In this document: positions 24,101 through 35,518 of the stretch, piece by piece | Layout: every line of letters starts with the position of its first letter | Position numbering within the stretch: the first letter of the stretch is position 1 | Assembly: GCF_000143535.2 (NCBI RefSeq) | Contig: NC_037324.1 | Coordinates: forward strand, 868,001-932,000 | Reading direction: 5' to 3' | Origin: Botrytis cinerea B05.10 | Lineage: Eukaryota; Ascomycota; Leotiomycetes; Helotiales; Sclerotiniaceae | DNA: 64,000 bases | Notes under the pieces: model-generated | Database searches by the model: none | Told to the model about the DNA's origin: nothing | What the model saw: only the letters and a program-made list of their open reading frames with translations | Position numbers and translations under genes: made by a program

Positions 24101-24753
24101 TATTACTTCCTTGCTAGCTTTTCAAAATACATGCAATGCTAATAAAAAAAAACAGGATTGAGCGTTACACTGCTTTGTCAACTCCAGCAATTCAAACATC
24201 AGCCCCAGTAGATGGAAGTAACTTTTTCCCAGGGCCACGACCACATTCGCCAACATCATCCATGAAAGCTTCGGTTAGCGTGGCCGATCATGGTCCCTCT
24301 CAATCATACCAACAAAATCCTGCTCAGGCTGCTCGCATCCCCCCTTCCCACTCTCAGCTACACCTAGATTCTCATCTCAAATCTCATCAGAAAGGTACTG
24401 ATAGTCCATCTGGTTATGCTACGCCAAATCAACACACGCAACCAAACTCGTCGTTCAATTCGCCACTCTCAGCCAATAAGGGACGTGAAAAGTCTTGGGG
24501 ACTAGAAGCAGGCTTTAGTGATCTACATCTTTCAGGCAGTGAACCAAGAATCTTCCCAGGTCTTGTCAGCAGAAAGCAGAGGAGAGAAAGCAACAGAAAG
24601 AACAGTGTGACAGAAAGTGACGAGCATGCTTTGATGATGTTAAAAAGGGGTAACGATAACAAGAGTGTAGCGACATTAGATGGAAAGCTAGATGAAGAGA
24701 TTGACGCGCAAGATAGTGATGTAGACAACGATGATGCAGCCGACTCCAACTGA
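21147..24753 (+). CDS. AMD1: AMP deaminase
   Basis: Deaminates AMP to IMP in the purine nucleotide cycle. Preferred exons: 21147-21153, 21245-22917, 22969-24089, 24156-24753, giving 1132 residues. The catalytic half is clear: [12 protein letters not shown] (zinc ligands) near residue 500, the [18 protein letters not shown] block, and [10 protein letters not shown] with the catalytic Asp pair. About 470 N-terminal residues and 180 C-terminal residues are Ser/Pro-rich and probably disordered and regulatory. A 7-nt first exon (ATGCCTG, then GTAAGG) is inferred because the frame is open upstream of ATG 21319 back to a good acceptor (branch CTAAC, then ATCCAG), adding 27 residues. A simpler model starts at 21319 (1105 residues). 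Divergent from CHZ1. Confidence 0.93.
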
Positions 24754-25539
24754 GTTGTTTTAGTTGGGAAGCGGTGGGTGAAGACTAAGATTTATGGGAG
24801 TACAATCTTTGATATGGCTGGGACATGATGATGGTTTTGGAATATGAATCGAGATGGCTTGCTATAGATGGTTATGCGGTCTAGTTTTTCGTGAGGACAG
24901 GAGGGACTGGCTGTGCACCGGAACCGACTCCTCTGGTAGCTTAGATAAATCGGCGTTGATGTTATTTTGATATGGATTGAATAAGGAAATGAAATGTTTA
25001 TGAACATACCAGAGAATAGATCCGCTACAGTGAGTGAGTATAGATCACCGGGCCAACTTAGAATATAGAATGCATGTTTTACCAAATTATGATCCCATCT
25101 GACATAAAAAGGCAGTATATTTCGAGTTAATTGAAGGAAAATAATGGAATTGTTGTCGGTGCTAAGGAAGTGAGCAAACACGACCTGCGTGTTCTCCCCG
25201 TAGAGAGTTCTGTAATGTACCTCCGTGAAAAATATGTGTCGCAATGAGTGGGGGCTGTGAAGAGAAGCTCATTGGCTGAATTTCACCGGCGAAGGACAAC
25301 CTCAGCAGGCTCCTTGCTCTTATGATTACTACGAAGACCAAGAACACCAAGAACACCAACATCATGTCACACATTCAACGATTGTTTTAAAAAGTGCTTG
25401 ATATCGTTTACTATCCCCGTTTTCTTTACAGATCGATCACTACTTGAGTTTCTATACTCTGTGCCGAGTGGTTCGTTGCGAGACGGCCAGTTGTTGCTGT
25501 CTTTACCATCAGCGCCAATCAACGTAAACATCAACCAGA
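24754..25539. other. Intergenic, nothing recognised
   Basis: AMD1 3' flank and upstream region of the Zn2Cys6 gene. A small AGAACACCA direct repeat lies near 25340-25360. Frames on the minus strand look like chance. Confidence 0.6.
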
Positions 25540-28512
25540 ATGGACACACCATCAACATCTACCTCTCAAGAGACCGCTACGGCTCATTCTAAGAGAAATC
25601 GTGTTCAATTGAGTTGTACACCATGTCGACATGCTAAGCTTAAATGCGATCGAGCTCAACCGTGCAGTCAATGTCAAAAGAAGGATAGGGTAGGATCATG
25701 TTCATATCCCACGCCCCTACCTAGAAAGAAAGCCGCGATGACAATGCACAAAAGATTGAAGCACCTGGAAAGTTTGGTTAAGGATGTTATGAATTCTCAA
25801 CAATCAGATGGGCCACATACTCCTCCACGTGATGGCCAGGAGCCCGAAAACCTCGTTGCCAGAGCGGAGGCTCTGGGGATCCCAGCGGAAGATCAGAGAT
25901 CAAATACGGCCGGCAATTCCCTATCTAGTTTAGACAAGTCCTCAACTATCCAACAGACAACACCTCCCCCAGGGCAGATTGTAATTGGCGGGAAGGAAAC
26001 ACAATATGTTGGCGCTACTCACTGGGCTGCAATTCTTAATGATGTGAGAGTTTTCCTTTGCATGGAGTTGCCCGTACTGATATTCAATAGATAGGAGAAG
26101 TCAGAGAATATTTTGATGAAGGAGAAGACGATGATGTTGAAGAAGAGACTGGGCCGGAAACCACGCTGCTGTTCAACACAGATGCACCACCAACCAAAGC
26201 CAAACTATTGGCAGCTTTACCTGCCCGTAGATTCGTTGATAGGACTGTTCAAGGTTATTTTCATGGAGCCAATCCTGCATTGCGTAGGTCCCCAGTAATC
26301 TCATGAGTCGTGGGACAATGCTAAGATATTCTACAAGATATTCTGCATGCTCCGACTTTTCAAAAAGAGGTAACGTAACGTTTTCTTCCGTTTTTAAATC
26401 GATTGAAATATTAGATCTAAGAGAGACTATTCTACGGCTACCATGCTGAAAAAGTCTTTCATTTCTGTTATCGATTGCGTGCTATATAGATTGCTCTCTA
26501 TCTCTTGAAACTTGATGTCCGAAATTGCTCATACTCATTAAATCGATCAGTATCTGAAATTTTGGGCCAATCCTCATGAAATTTCTCTCTGTTGGCTGGG
26601 CTTATTATATGGCATAATGTGTCTGTCTTTATTCTCCAGTTATGCAGCAGGCGAAGAAAGTCCAGATGAGCGCGCTTCTCAAATGCAAACGATACGAACA
26701 TATCGACGCAACTGTATCCAATGCATCCGCCTATCGGATTACACAAAACCAGGAAAGTATACAATTGAAGCAATTCTCGCTCATTTGGAAGGAGAATTTA
26801 TGCTGAACGATTCTAATCAGGTGAACTGCTATGTGGTGCTTGGTGTTGCTGTCCGGTTAGCCTTACGAATGGGTCTTCATCGAGATCCCGATAGAGTTGG
26901 TGGACAAATTACTCCGTTCCAAGGAGAGATGCGTAGACGACTTTGGGCCGTTTTGAGACAAATAGATTTATTGTCATCCTTTCATATTGGATTGCCTAGT
27001 ATGGTTGAATCCGTTGATAGTGATGTTCAATTGCCCCGAAATTTGAACGACTCGGATTTCGATGAAGATTGTACAGAGCTTCCACCCGCTCGACCTGACT
27101 CAGAGGTAACATCAATATCGTACGTTCGGTTCAAGAACAAAATATGTCAGGTGTTCGGGAAAATTGCAACACATGCGAACTCATTATCCCCTCCTTCTTA
27201 CGATGAGGTCATGGAATTAGATAGCCAGTTGGACGCGGTACAAGCAACTATACCGCCATCTTTCCGATTTCAACCGATAGACAGTTGTGTCGCCGACCCA
27301 GCACAGTTGATTATTCAGAGATTGAATATCGCTCACCTTCTATGTAAAAGTCGATGCGTTTTACACCGTAAGTATATTGTAAGCAATCAGGATTATGTTG
27401 AGCGAGAATATTCCGTCAATGTCAGTATCGATGCCGCAATGCAGCTTCTCGATCTCCAAAAACAGACTTACGAAGCTACACAACCAGGAGGGGTGTTAGC
27501 CCGAGATAGGTGCTTTCCATCTTCATTAACGATGCATGATTTTCTACTCGCGGCAATGATCGTGTACATGAAGACGATGAGGATACTGGAAGAAGAAATT
27601 AGAGAAAGCCCTAGGAACGGCTTGTGTCTAGGCGCCTCGTGTCGGAAACGAAAACTGGATATGATTTCTGCGCTAAAGATGTCGTCGGATTCATGGCAGG
27701 TTACGCAAATGAGATACCCGGAGTTTAAACGGGCAGCGGATGTGCTGTCTGTAATGATGAGAAAAATCGGTACGGCTTCTGTGGCACTTGGGGAGTCACA
27801 AATATCTTGGGGTATAAATTCAGGCACAAATGATACAGATTCGATGGCTGGTTTGTCTTTGGAAGGTACAATATCCTCAATCATTGCAAGACTCTAATGC
27901 TATCCCCATAGCTAACATGTTATTGCCATCTTATAGATAGATTCGCAATGAACCAAGCCACTATAAACCCGCTAGAAGCGGTCCCGTGGTCTATGGATTC
28001 CTCTGCTCCCGCTCCAAATTCCTCCTACATGAATTTGGAGACCACCCAACCTATTCCCCCTCAAACGGATTCTCTCAACGAGTCTGCACCGTTTGATTCT
28101 TTGATGGATATCCCTACTGACTTTGACTGGGTATGTATCTTTTTCTTTTCGGATCAGGGTTTCAGTAGTCCAAACTGTAGTCCGGCAATTGGAAGATTTC
28201 AATATTTGAGATCAATACAAGATTCAAAATGGGATTCAATTGAATCTAGATATCCAGAGTTTTTGATTGTCGGGCTGTGGCCTGGAGCATGGAACCTCAG
28301 GCGCATGGATATTTTAGAATCATGAATTCATGTGGGCTTGTGAAATGAACATTTTACTAATGAGAAAATAGGAATTGTTTGACAGTCATATCAGGGCAGA
28401 TGCTAATCAGTTACCGATGCATGATCAGCATCTTCCGGATATAGACCTTGGGGTGGAGGGGATGAATGATTTTGAATTTGGATTTGTACAAGGGGATTGT
28501 GGAAACGTATGA
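25540..28512 (+). CDS. Zn2Cys6 fungal transcription factor
   Basis: Sequence-specific nuclear regulator of unknown target. Six exons: 25540-26043, 26091-26283, 26326-26369, 26551-27865, 27937-28130, 28372-28512; 796 residues. The zinc cluster has Cys26, 29, 36, 42, 45 and 54 (C-X2-C-X6-C-X5-C-X2-C-X8-C), followed by a basic linker and a short coiled coil (MHKRLKHLESLVKDVM). The middle fungal-specific regulatory domain is recognisable from VVLGVAVRLALRMGLHRD and EMRRRLWAVLRQIDLLSS. The C-terminus is acidic and ends FEFGFVQGDCGNV. Intron 26284-26325 is very short (42 bp) but needed, since the frame otherwise meets TGA. Introns of 181 and 241 bp are long for this region. No enzyme cluster surrounds it except the FAD oxidase 4 kb away. 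Confidence 0.88.
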
Positions 28513-29466
28513 GGAGGATCATCAGGAAGCTAAAGAATGATGCACTGTAGTCGAACAATTGATACACTCCTCTATTCTGTTCGAATTATATGCATAGATG
28601 AATGACATTCTTAACGTTATTGACTGGCTTCAGCATGGTCTGCATCTTAATTATGGTTGAAAAATCACCAATCAAGCATCGAAATAAATGGCAAAATAGT
28701 TAGAGAAGCGGGAGGAAGATAAGTTAAAAGCAGAGCAAAAGAATATGAGGAGAAACTCTTCAGTGAGAAAGGATAGGAGACGGAAAATTAAGATGGCTCC
28801 GGCAGAAAGAAGGGATCTCAACAGATTGATAGCTCTGCGAAAAGTACGGCTACTATCATTCAGAATGAAGTATCATTTGATGAAAATTAAGGAGAAGAGT
28901 TACTAGACTGGGCCTGGAGCACGTTTGATCGAAATCATTGTAAGTCAAGTATTAGTCTACTCAACTTTAGGCGAATTATACTCCTAAACAGTTCTAGACA
29001 CCCACTCATATATAACCAATTGCTTGGTTTCATTTCTGACGCGGCAGGTAGGTCAACGTTAGTATACGTATACGATATTCTCATAAGCTATTCTGAAAGC
29101 CAACAATCCAACAGTTTTTTGAACTTTTACTAGAACCCATTGACATGGTAACGACGTCTCTGAGTCTTGCCGGAATGATATATCCTCAAGTCACGCAACT
29201 CTCATACATCCACCCCAGTATACTGGCTAAATCTGATTAGTGCTTATGGTACCTGCATGAGGACTATTAGATTATCTAGTGGTGGGCTGTAAGGTCATCC
29301 AACAGTGGAATCTTGGTTAGCGGACTTCGAATTCGTTCAGTGGGTAGGTAGATAGGTAGTGAAAGCCAACAACTACATTACCTTTCAACGACTATAAATT
29401 CTCTCTTCACACTCGCATTCCATTCACCTCCACTCCCACCCAAATCCGCAATCCAACCCCCCCAAA
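28513..29466. other. Intergenic, nothing supported
   Basis: AT-rich spacer. An ATG frame of about 37 codons begins near 28793 (MAPAERRDLNRLIALRK) but has no further support. No strong repeats. Confidence 0.55.
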
Positions 29467-30171
29467 ATGTTTTTCTAATACTCCATCCACCGAGTCCCCT
29501 CCTCACCCATCGACACCCCTCCCCCCACGCTCCTCCCCTACCTCGCCGGCAAATTTTCCGCGCTCCGACTCTCCGCGTTCCTCGACTCTCCCAACTCCTT
29601 CGCCTCCACTTTCGCACTCGAATCGCTCTACTCTTCCTCTACCTGGCTTTCGCGTTTTTCGCGTCCCAACTCCCACTATTTCCTCGCCGTCGCGCACTCC
29701 TCTTCTTCTCCCCCAGAATCCCAAACCATCGACACCGGTCTCCTCGTCGGCTCCGTCCAACTGTAAGGCCCATCCCCCGCATCTTTTTTCACGCTTCCTC
29801 TCGGCGGGGCTCCGCCCCCCTTGCCCGATACTCAAGAATTAAAATACCAGATGATCGCGCTGTACTCCTCGTCATCACACCGCAGAAGAGGACTCGCGAA
29901 AATGCTCATCCAGGGCGCGATTGAAAGCGCGCGGAAACAAGCACGGCGAGATGGAAAGGAAAATGTACGCATCCGTGTGTTTATCCATCCGGAAAATCTG
30001 ACGGTGAAGAATCTCTATGTGAGTGTGGGTTTTGTGGAGAGCGGATTGTGTACTCTTGCGGAGGCGGTGGTGCAGAATGGAGATTCGGAGACGGTGCCGC
30101 GGGATGGGGGGAAGAGTGATCCTGAGAGGTGGTTGAAGATGATTGGGGTTGTGATGGAGTGGGCGGGGTGA
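29467..30171 (+). pseudogene. GNAT-family N-acetyltransferase frame with two in-frame stops
   Basis: One reading frame of 235 codons spells a GNAT acetyltransferase but contains TAA at 29476-29478 (codon 4) and TAA at 29764-29766 (codon 100). Between and after them the protein reads smoothly: YSIHRVP..., LLVGSVQL, then LPDTQELKYQMIALYSSSSH, RRRGLAKMLIQGA (acetyl-CoA loop R-X-X-G-X-A) and NLTVKNLYVSVGFVESG. I tested splicing around the second stop: the GTAAGG donor at 29763 is good, but no AG downstream restores phase. No ATG lies in frame between the two stops. Two CAA-to-TAA changes would explain both stops, but sequencing error or an unusual transcript cannot be excluded. The region is GC-rich and codon use is not eroded, so any loss is recent. 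Confidence 0.6.
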
Positions 30172-30805
30172 GAGGAGGGAGGGGAGGGGAGGATGTGTTG
30201 TTTTTGAGGTTGGGGAATCGGGATTGGTGCTGAGGTATTTGCGAAATAGGAAATGTGACCTTGAAATAACGATTATACTGTATGTGTGTCATAGATTGTT
30301 GACTGTTAATGCATATTTTATCTGCGCATTTTCTGGATGAGATATTCGAAATTGCGAGATTCATGAAATTTCATGACTGATTTCGGTAAGTTGCTCGGTA
30401 GCACGCACGAGAGATAACCATCAATAGATGGATCAGTGAATGATGTCATGATCTTGGGAATGGACTATTGTAAGGCTGGGTACCTATTTAGTATACTTTA
30501 CTGTGATAAGTCCAGGGTAAACAATAACTCACTACCTAGGTTTTGTTGCTTTTATATAGCCAAATAAATGAATGGATGAAGAGAATCATTAGACGAGAGT
30601 CGATCTCTTTTTGCCACGTGAAAAATAGCTCGTGGCCATCCATCGGTGATACAGTAAGTGAAATGAACTTGCCCAATAACAAGCATGTAGAAAGATGACT
30701 TGTCATATGTGTGTATAAAATTATGAAATGCCTGCATAAATATCAGCATCCAAATCCCACCTCCCACACCCTCCATTTTCTCACTCCATCCCATCTCATC
30801 CCAGC
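30172..30805. other. Intergenic, upstream of 2EXR gene
   Basis: No gene seen. A CACGTG E-box lies at about 30616 and a pyrimidine-rich leader directly precedes the next start codon. Confidence 0.55.
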
Positions 30806-31951
30806 ATGACCCTCGCCCCCAAAACCTTCCCCCAATTCTCCCTCCTCCCCCTCGAACTGCGTCTCAAAATCTGGCATCTAGCCCTCCCACCCCGCATTAT
30901 CATTCTCCCGCGCCTCTCCTACAAACCCCTCCGACCCAACCATTCCCAACCCCCCACTCCCCGCAATCCATATGAGAAACGAGAATGGCTCGCCCGCAAC
31001 CAACCAACCTATCACGGTCTTCCCATCTCCCCCCTTGAATACGCGACTACTCGTTATCACATCCCTTCCATCCTCACTACAAATCGCGATGCGTATACTG
31101 CTATCCGTCCTCTGTACCGACGGATGTTTAACTGGAGATCTTACGAGACGGATTATTGGGATAATGAAGGCCAAGTGTGGTTTAATCCAGAAATTGACAT
31201 TCTAGCTCTGGGGATGCAACTGCCCGATGTGTTGGGATGGAGCTGCGTATTTCGATATCGAGAAGATTTAGCACGTGTGCGTTTCCTAGCCCTGTATGAT
31301 ATCGTAGGAGAGAGAAGTGGGGAGTCTCGAAACATCGACTCGCAGGAGGAAATGGAAGAACTAATGCGGGGACTACCCAGCACAGTTATCCAACTGGCTT
31401 CTTTATGTGTGAGGATGGAAAAGTTCTATTGGGTGGTAGAGGAAGAAGAAGAGGGAGGAGAGAGGACGTTTCGTGAAGAGCTGACTTTAAGACGCGGGGA
31501 GATGTATGTGCGGAGAAGTTTTGATTTTCTACGAATGCGTCGACCAGAATCTGTTGCCCATACTCAAGATTCAACTGAGCCTCTGCAGCCAGAAAAGATC
31601 CGCACGGTATTGGATTCAAAAGAGAAACGCGAGAAGTTGAGAGTGGAGCGAGAGAGATGGCAAAGAACGATATGTTTGCGATCTACCCGAGAGTTGAAGA
31701 TCGAAAGAGACATGTATAAATTTCCATCAACTGTACCATTTATAGTAGATGACTACACCGAGGCCGCGCTAGATCGGCAAGTTAAGATCTTTCGCAATAT
31801 GGTTGGTTATCGATATGTCCCGTGGAGATGGTGTCGTGTTAATAGCAATGTCCAACCCTGGGGGAGATATCCTCATTACGATGATTGTACATCATATATC
31901 TCGGGATGGAGTCCGCCTAAAGGTATTTTCTTTTCTTTTCTTTACCAATAG
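30806..31951 (+). CDS. 2EXR domain protein
   Basis: Member of a large fungal family of unknown biochemical role. The N-terminus has the F-box-like 2EXR signature FSLLPLELRLKIWHLALPP (residues 11-29), followed by RPLYRRMF and the NPEIDILAL strand typical of the family, and a Glu-rich loop. As a single exon it is 381 residues, ending KGIFFSFLYQ. The last ten residues read through a GTATTTTC sequence that looks like a 5' splice site at 31921. If that is used with the acceptor ending at 31979 (CACAAG), the tail becomes short and different, so the 3' end is uncertain. Start codon ATG 30806 follows a pyrimidine-rich leader. Confidence 0.8.
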   Translation: MTLAPKTFPQFSLLPLELRLKIWHLALPPRIIILPRLSYKPLRPNHSQPPTPRNPYEKREWLARNQPTYHGLPISPLEYATTRYHIPSILTTNRDAYTAIRPLYRRMFNWRSYETDYWDNEGQVWFNPEIDILALGMQLPDVLGWSCVFRYREDLARVRFLALYDIVGERSGESRNIDSQEEMEELMRGLPSTVIQLASLCVRMEKFYWVVEEEEEGGERTFREELTLRRGEMYVRRSFDFLRMRRPESVAHTQDSTEPLQPEKIRTVLDSKEKREKLRVERERWQRTICLRSTRELKIERDMYKFPSTVPFIVDDYTEAALDRQVKIFRNMVGYRYVPWRWCRVNSNVQPWGRYPHYDDCTSYISGWSPPKGIFFSFLYQ

Positions 31952-32659
31952 ACATCGTTGTCTATCAATGATGATCACAAGACTCGAGGATTCAAGATGG
32001 AAGTCTCTAGGAACCCCTACCATTTAATCCTCTTTACCTAGATCATCTTCCCACCACCCCTGAAATATTCGAAAATTCCTAAAGGGGGGGAAAAAAAAAT
32101 AACATGTATCTAGCAAACACCTCATGGCAATACCAATACACGAGTATTTCCAGCTCTCGGACCATCTTACCCTACTGCACATGTACGCAATGCTGGTCGA
32201 CGCCCGAAAAGAAAGATCTCTGGATATCCTGCAACTACGGTCGAACAATCTGGTTTTCTCGAGCCACTCCGATTCTAACATGTTCAAGCTTGGCTTTGGA
32301 GATTTCCTATCTATTCTCTTTGATATTTGGCTTTGTGTGGATTTTGGTATGGATTGCAGTATCAAAGATATAGAAGCAAGACGACGATCCAAAAGTTCAA
32401 GAATCTACTTTGTTTTTCTCATTCTTTGCTTTTCATGCATGGAGTTGTACTGCGTCGTTTGTACCACCACATGAATCCATTTGTCTGTAAAAGCAGCCTC
32501 CTGATCAACAACTTCGATGCCACGAGATCACGCATGCATGTAAGCTGAAATAAGCCCAACAAAATAAATACAACAAACCCCAAAGCACAAGCACAAGAAC
32601 AAGCTATTTCGTTTCATCGTAACAGAGAAGTATCATACAGCCAGCAGTCCTTCTACAAA
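31952..32659. other. Intergenic, nothing recognised
   Basis: Possible 3' end of the 2EXR gene, then spacer. A plus frame from 32124 (116 codons) and the opposing minus frame show no family features; an A-run with a G-run is at 32083-32099. Confidence 0.55.
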
Positions 32660-34428
32660 ATGCTAGACGCAATAAGCATCATCATCTCATTATTCTCCTC
32701 TCTCGTCTACCCATCTCTCCTTTCCCAACCCAGCCCGCCATGCCGCTACCTCCCAAGCGATCCCCTATGGCCCAGCCAAACAGCATGGGAACACTTGAAC
32801 CAAAGCATATCCAGAAAACTGATCCGTGGCGTTCCTCTAGCCCAGCCCTGTTATGCACCTCACCCAGACATTAAAAAATGCGTTCAGATCCAAGAATCCT
32901 GGCTCTTCCAATCCGCATTGTGCGTAGCACACTCCGACTCAAGAGAAACCTTCATGCGATCAAGAAAGCTAATGTGACTAGTGAGACGGATCCCGTTAAT
33001 ATCATGTCGCCCTACTGGCTTAACAACTCTTGCTCTCCGTTTCTGGGATCAAATACGAGCAGCATCTGTGCGCTAGGAAACCTTGCTTCTTTCGCTCTAA
33101 ACGTCAGTTCCGCCTCGGACGTTATTGCTGCGCTCAAATTCGCACGGGAAAACAACATCAGACTTACTATCAAGAATACCGGCCACGATTTTCTCGGACG
33201 CTCAACAGGCGCCGGTTCGTTAGCTTTATGGATGCACAATCTAAAAGATATAAATTTTCTCAACTACAGTAGCTCTTTATATACAGGACCTGCTGTGCAC
33301 ATAGGTGCTGGAGTTCAATATGCTGATTTATACCCCCTAGCCCAAAAACACGGGTATCGAGCCGTGGGCGGTTCGTGTTCCGGCGTCGGGTTGACAGGAG
33401 GTTACACGCAGGGTGGGGGCCACGGACCACTTATAGGTGCCTATGGAGTAGCTGCCGACCAAGTACTAGAATGGGAAGTTGTGACTGCCACAGGACAGCA
33501 TCTACTCGTTTCACCCACACACCATGCGGATTTGTACTGGGCATTGAGTGGAGGTGGAGGTGGAAATTTCGCTGTAGTGCTTTCGATGAAGGTTCGAGTC
33601 TATGATGATGGTCCTGTGGCGGGTGCGGCCTTCTCTTTCGAAAATGCTAACAGTACTGCGTATTGGATTGCTGTTGGTGCTTGGTTACAAACTTTACTTC
33701 AGATGGATTCTATTAAAGATCTTACCACAGTCTCGACAATTACAGCCGAGAGGTTTTTGCTGAACTTCGCTTTATTACCCGACGTCACCACAACGGCGAT
33801 AATCGACACTGCGTTAAAACCATTTTTCAACAGGCTGGAGGACCTAGATATCACCTTGGACAACGGCTATGCCGCTGAAGTCCATGTTAACTTTGCCGAG
33901 TCTTACGATCACTGGGTCTCACAAGCAGAGACTAGCAATACCTCGATAGGCGGACGAAATATTCCACGCTCTACAGTGCAAGATAACGCCACTCTGCCTG
34001 CACTCATTTCCGCTTTTCACGATATCACGGATGAAGGAGGAACTATCTTCCTGACTGCGGCAAATATTACTCATGGAAACTATACTCCTAACGCCGTACT
34101 TCCAACTTGGCGTGATGCCTTGTTCGCCGTGGCATTCTTGAAACCGTTAGCCGAAAACGCTGAACTTCATGATATCCGTAACACTCAAGCACAATTGAAT
34201 AGTTGGCAAGAAAAGTTGCGAGCTGTCACGCCTGGAGGAGGCTCATATGCTAACGAAGCGACATGGAACAATCCGTATTGGAAATATGATTATTATGGGT
34301 CAAATTATAAGTCATTATTAGAGGTGAAGAAGAAATATGACCCGGAGTTTTTGTTTTGGGCAAATGCAGCAGTTGGTAGCGATTTATATTGGAAGCTTGA
34401 TGGGAACGGGGCATTGTGCCGTATATGA
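32660..34428 (+). CDS. Secreted FAD-linked oxidase (PCMH/BBE, berberine-bridge type)
   Basis: Flavoprotein oxidase acting outside the cell or in the secretory pathway on an unknown alcohol or sugar-like substrate. Two exons, 32660-32919 and 32982-34428, give 568 residues. The intron has a GTGCGT donor and a GCTAAT branch point, and it restores phase so that FQSAF joins ETDPVNIMSPYW. Residues 1 to about 22 form a signal peptide. The FAD domain has TGHDFLGRSTGAGSLALWMH, whose His is the expected 8-alpha attachment site. GGSCSGVGLTGGYTQGGGHG holds a Cys in the position of the second, 6-S-cysteinyl bond, so bicovalent flavin is likely. GGGGGNFAVVLSMKVRV follows, and the C-terminal BBE motif is NPYWKYDYYGSNYKSLLEVK. 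Several N-X-S/T sites suggest glycosylation. It may serve secondary metabolism or carbohydrate oxidation; context does not decide. Confidence 0.9.
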
Positions 34429-35150
34429 TGCAGGAAAGAGATTTAAGAAAGTATTATTTCGGGTCGTTTATCCGTCAAAAGCATGATTGAATATCAACAT
34501 CTTACAAGAATGCGGTTTATATGTGATTTTGAGCACCATGTGGGAACGAATGACGCATAAACAATGCGATCAGGATGGTATTGCTGCAATGTTGTACCTG
34601 AGTGCAGTCAAATGCTGTGACATGCCAATGATGAAAGGGAGTAGATCTCTGGACTTTCTGAGGTCTCCTTGAACACCCCAAGGCCCAAATTTCGTCAACT
34701 TTGAGTCTTTGGGCTCTTTTTCCAATTCTCACTGACACAATAACCTCTTGCTCTCTTGATCTCCAATCAAACAAAGAACACAGCGTCCAATAGAAACAGC
34801 TTCAGAAAACAGAACGATAAGAAAGTTGAAAACAGGAAATCCAATTGAATGGAGGTTGTCAAAAAGAGCATCCTTGGATTCGAATCTGGAAGGTAGGATT
34901 CATCTTTTCTCTGAAGAATAGATTGCTCAAATACTGTTGGATAGTCGGAGTAAACACAGGTTGCAATTCGCAAATCACAAGCTTCAGATCAATGAAGTAA
35001 ATGATACAGAGGCAGTGGTGATGAAAGGAAAACAAGTAATTCGAAAATAATGAAGTTGTATAAAGCCACAAGAGAGCAAAGTCCATTGTAACAAACCAAA
35101 TTGTTATACATGTTCGTACACATCTAACGAAAACGCTTACCGAACGACAT
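34429..35150. other. Intergenic, nothing recognised
   Basis: 3' flanks of the FAD oxidase and of the small minus-strand gene. The minus frame covering 34859-35227 overlaps the last exon of that small gene in another frame and is regarded as its shadow. Confidence 0.55.
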
Positions 35151-35518
35151 TTATTCACATGCTTGGTAAATGAGGAAACCCATTTTGATCGCAAAAAACC
35201 CCATAAAAGCCACCCCAAACAGAACAATGAATTGAAAAAACTGCATCAATTTATATTCCAAAATCGACACGAAGTATAAAAAAGCGACAGTGACCTACCT
35301 GGCTAATCGATTTCCACGTTCCACGACTTTTTTTTTTTTCTCAATCCGCCTTACCTAAGATCATACGTTTCCCTCAGCCACCCGCCGATAACAGGCTCTA
35401 CCTCAATTTGATACTCCAAATTTCCAATTCTTTTTGTTGCACGTCTCGCAACATGGGATATGTCCAAATACGGCACATTGGATATGGGAAAGGAGCATCG
35501 TCTTTTGGGGATTGGCAT
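35151..35518 (-). CDS. Small spliced membrane protein, unknown function
   Basis: Assembled by hand from short exons on the minus strand. Exon 1 (35518-35355) starts with ATG, the first after an in-frame TGA, and reads MPIPKRRCSFPISNVPYLDI, then SHVARRATKRIGNLEYQIEV, then EPVIGGWLRETYDL, ending at a GTAAGG donor. The last exon (35240-35151) follows a GATGCAG acceptor, reads FFQFIVLFGVAFMGFFAIKM and GFLIYQACE, and stops at TAA. Between them lies either a 4-nt microexon (35302-35299, CCAG, donor GTAGGT, first intron 52 bp) or a 28-nt exon (35326-35299, first intron only 28 bp); both keep phase, giving 85 or 93 residues. The product would have a basic N-terminus and one C-terminal membrane span, perhaps a tail anchor. 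I do not recognise the family. Confidence 0.5.

Noticed and set aside
29378..29835. Two minus-strand frames rich in Gly/Arg
   Set aside because: Shadows of the GC-rich GNAT frame on the other strand.
29763..29850. Intron removing the second GNAT stop codon
   Set aside because: The donor at 29763 is good, but the AGs at about 29836 and 29850 both break the frame into the conserved acetyl-CoA loop.
34859..35227. Minus-strand frame of 122 codons with hydrophobic stretches
   Set aside because: It overlaps the last exon of the small membrane protein in another frame and runs on through AT-rich sequence; the spliced model fits better.
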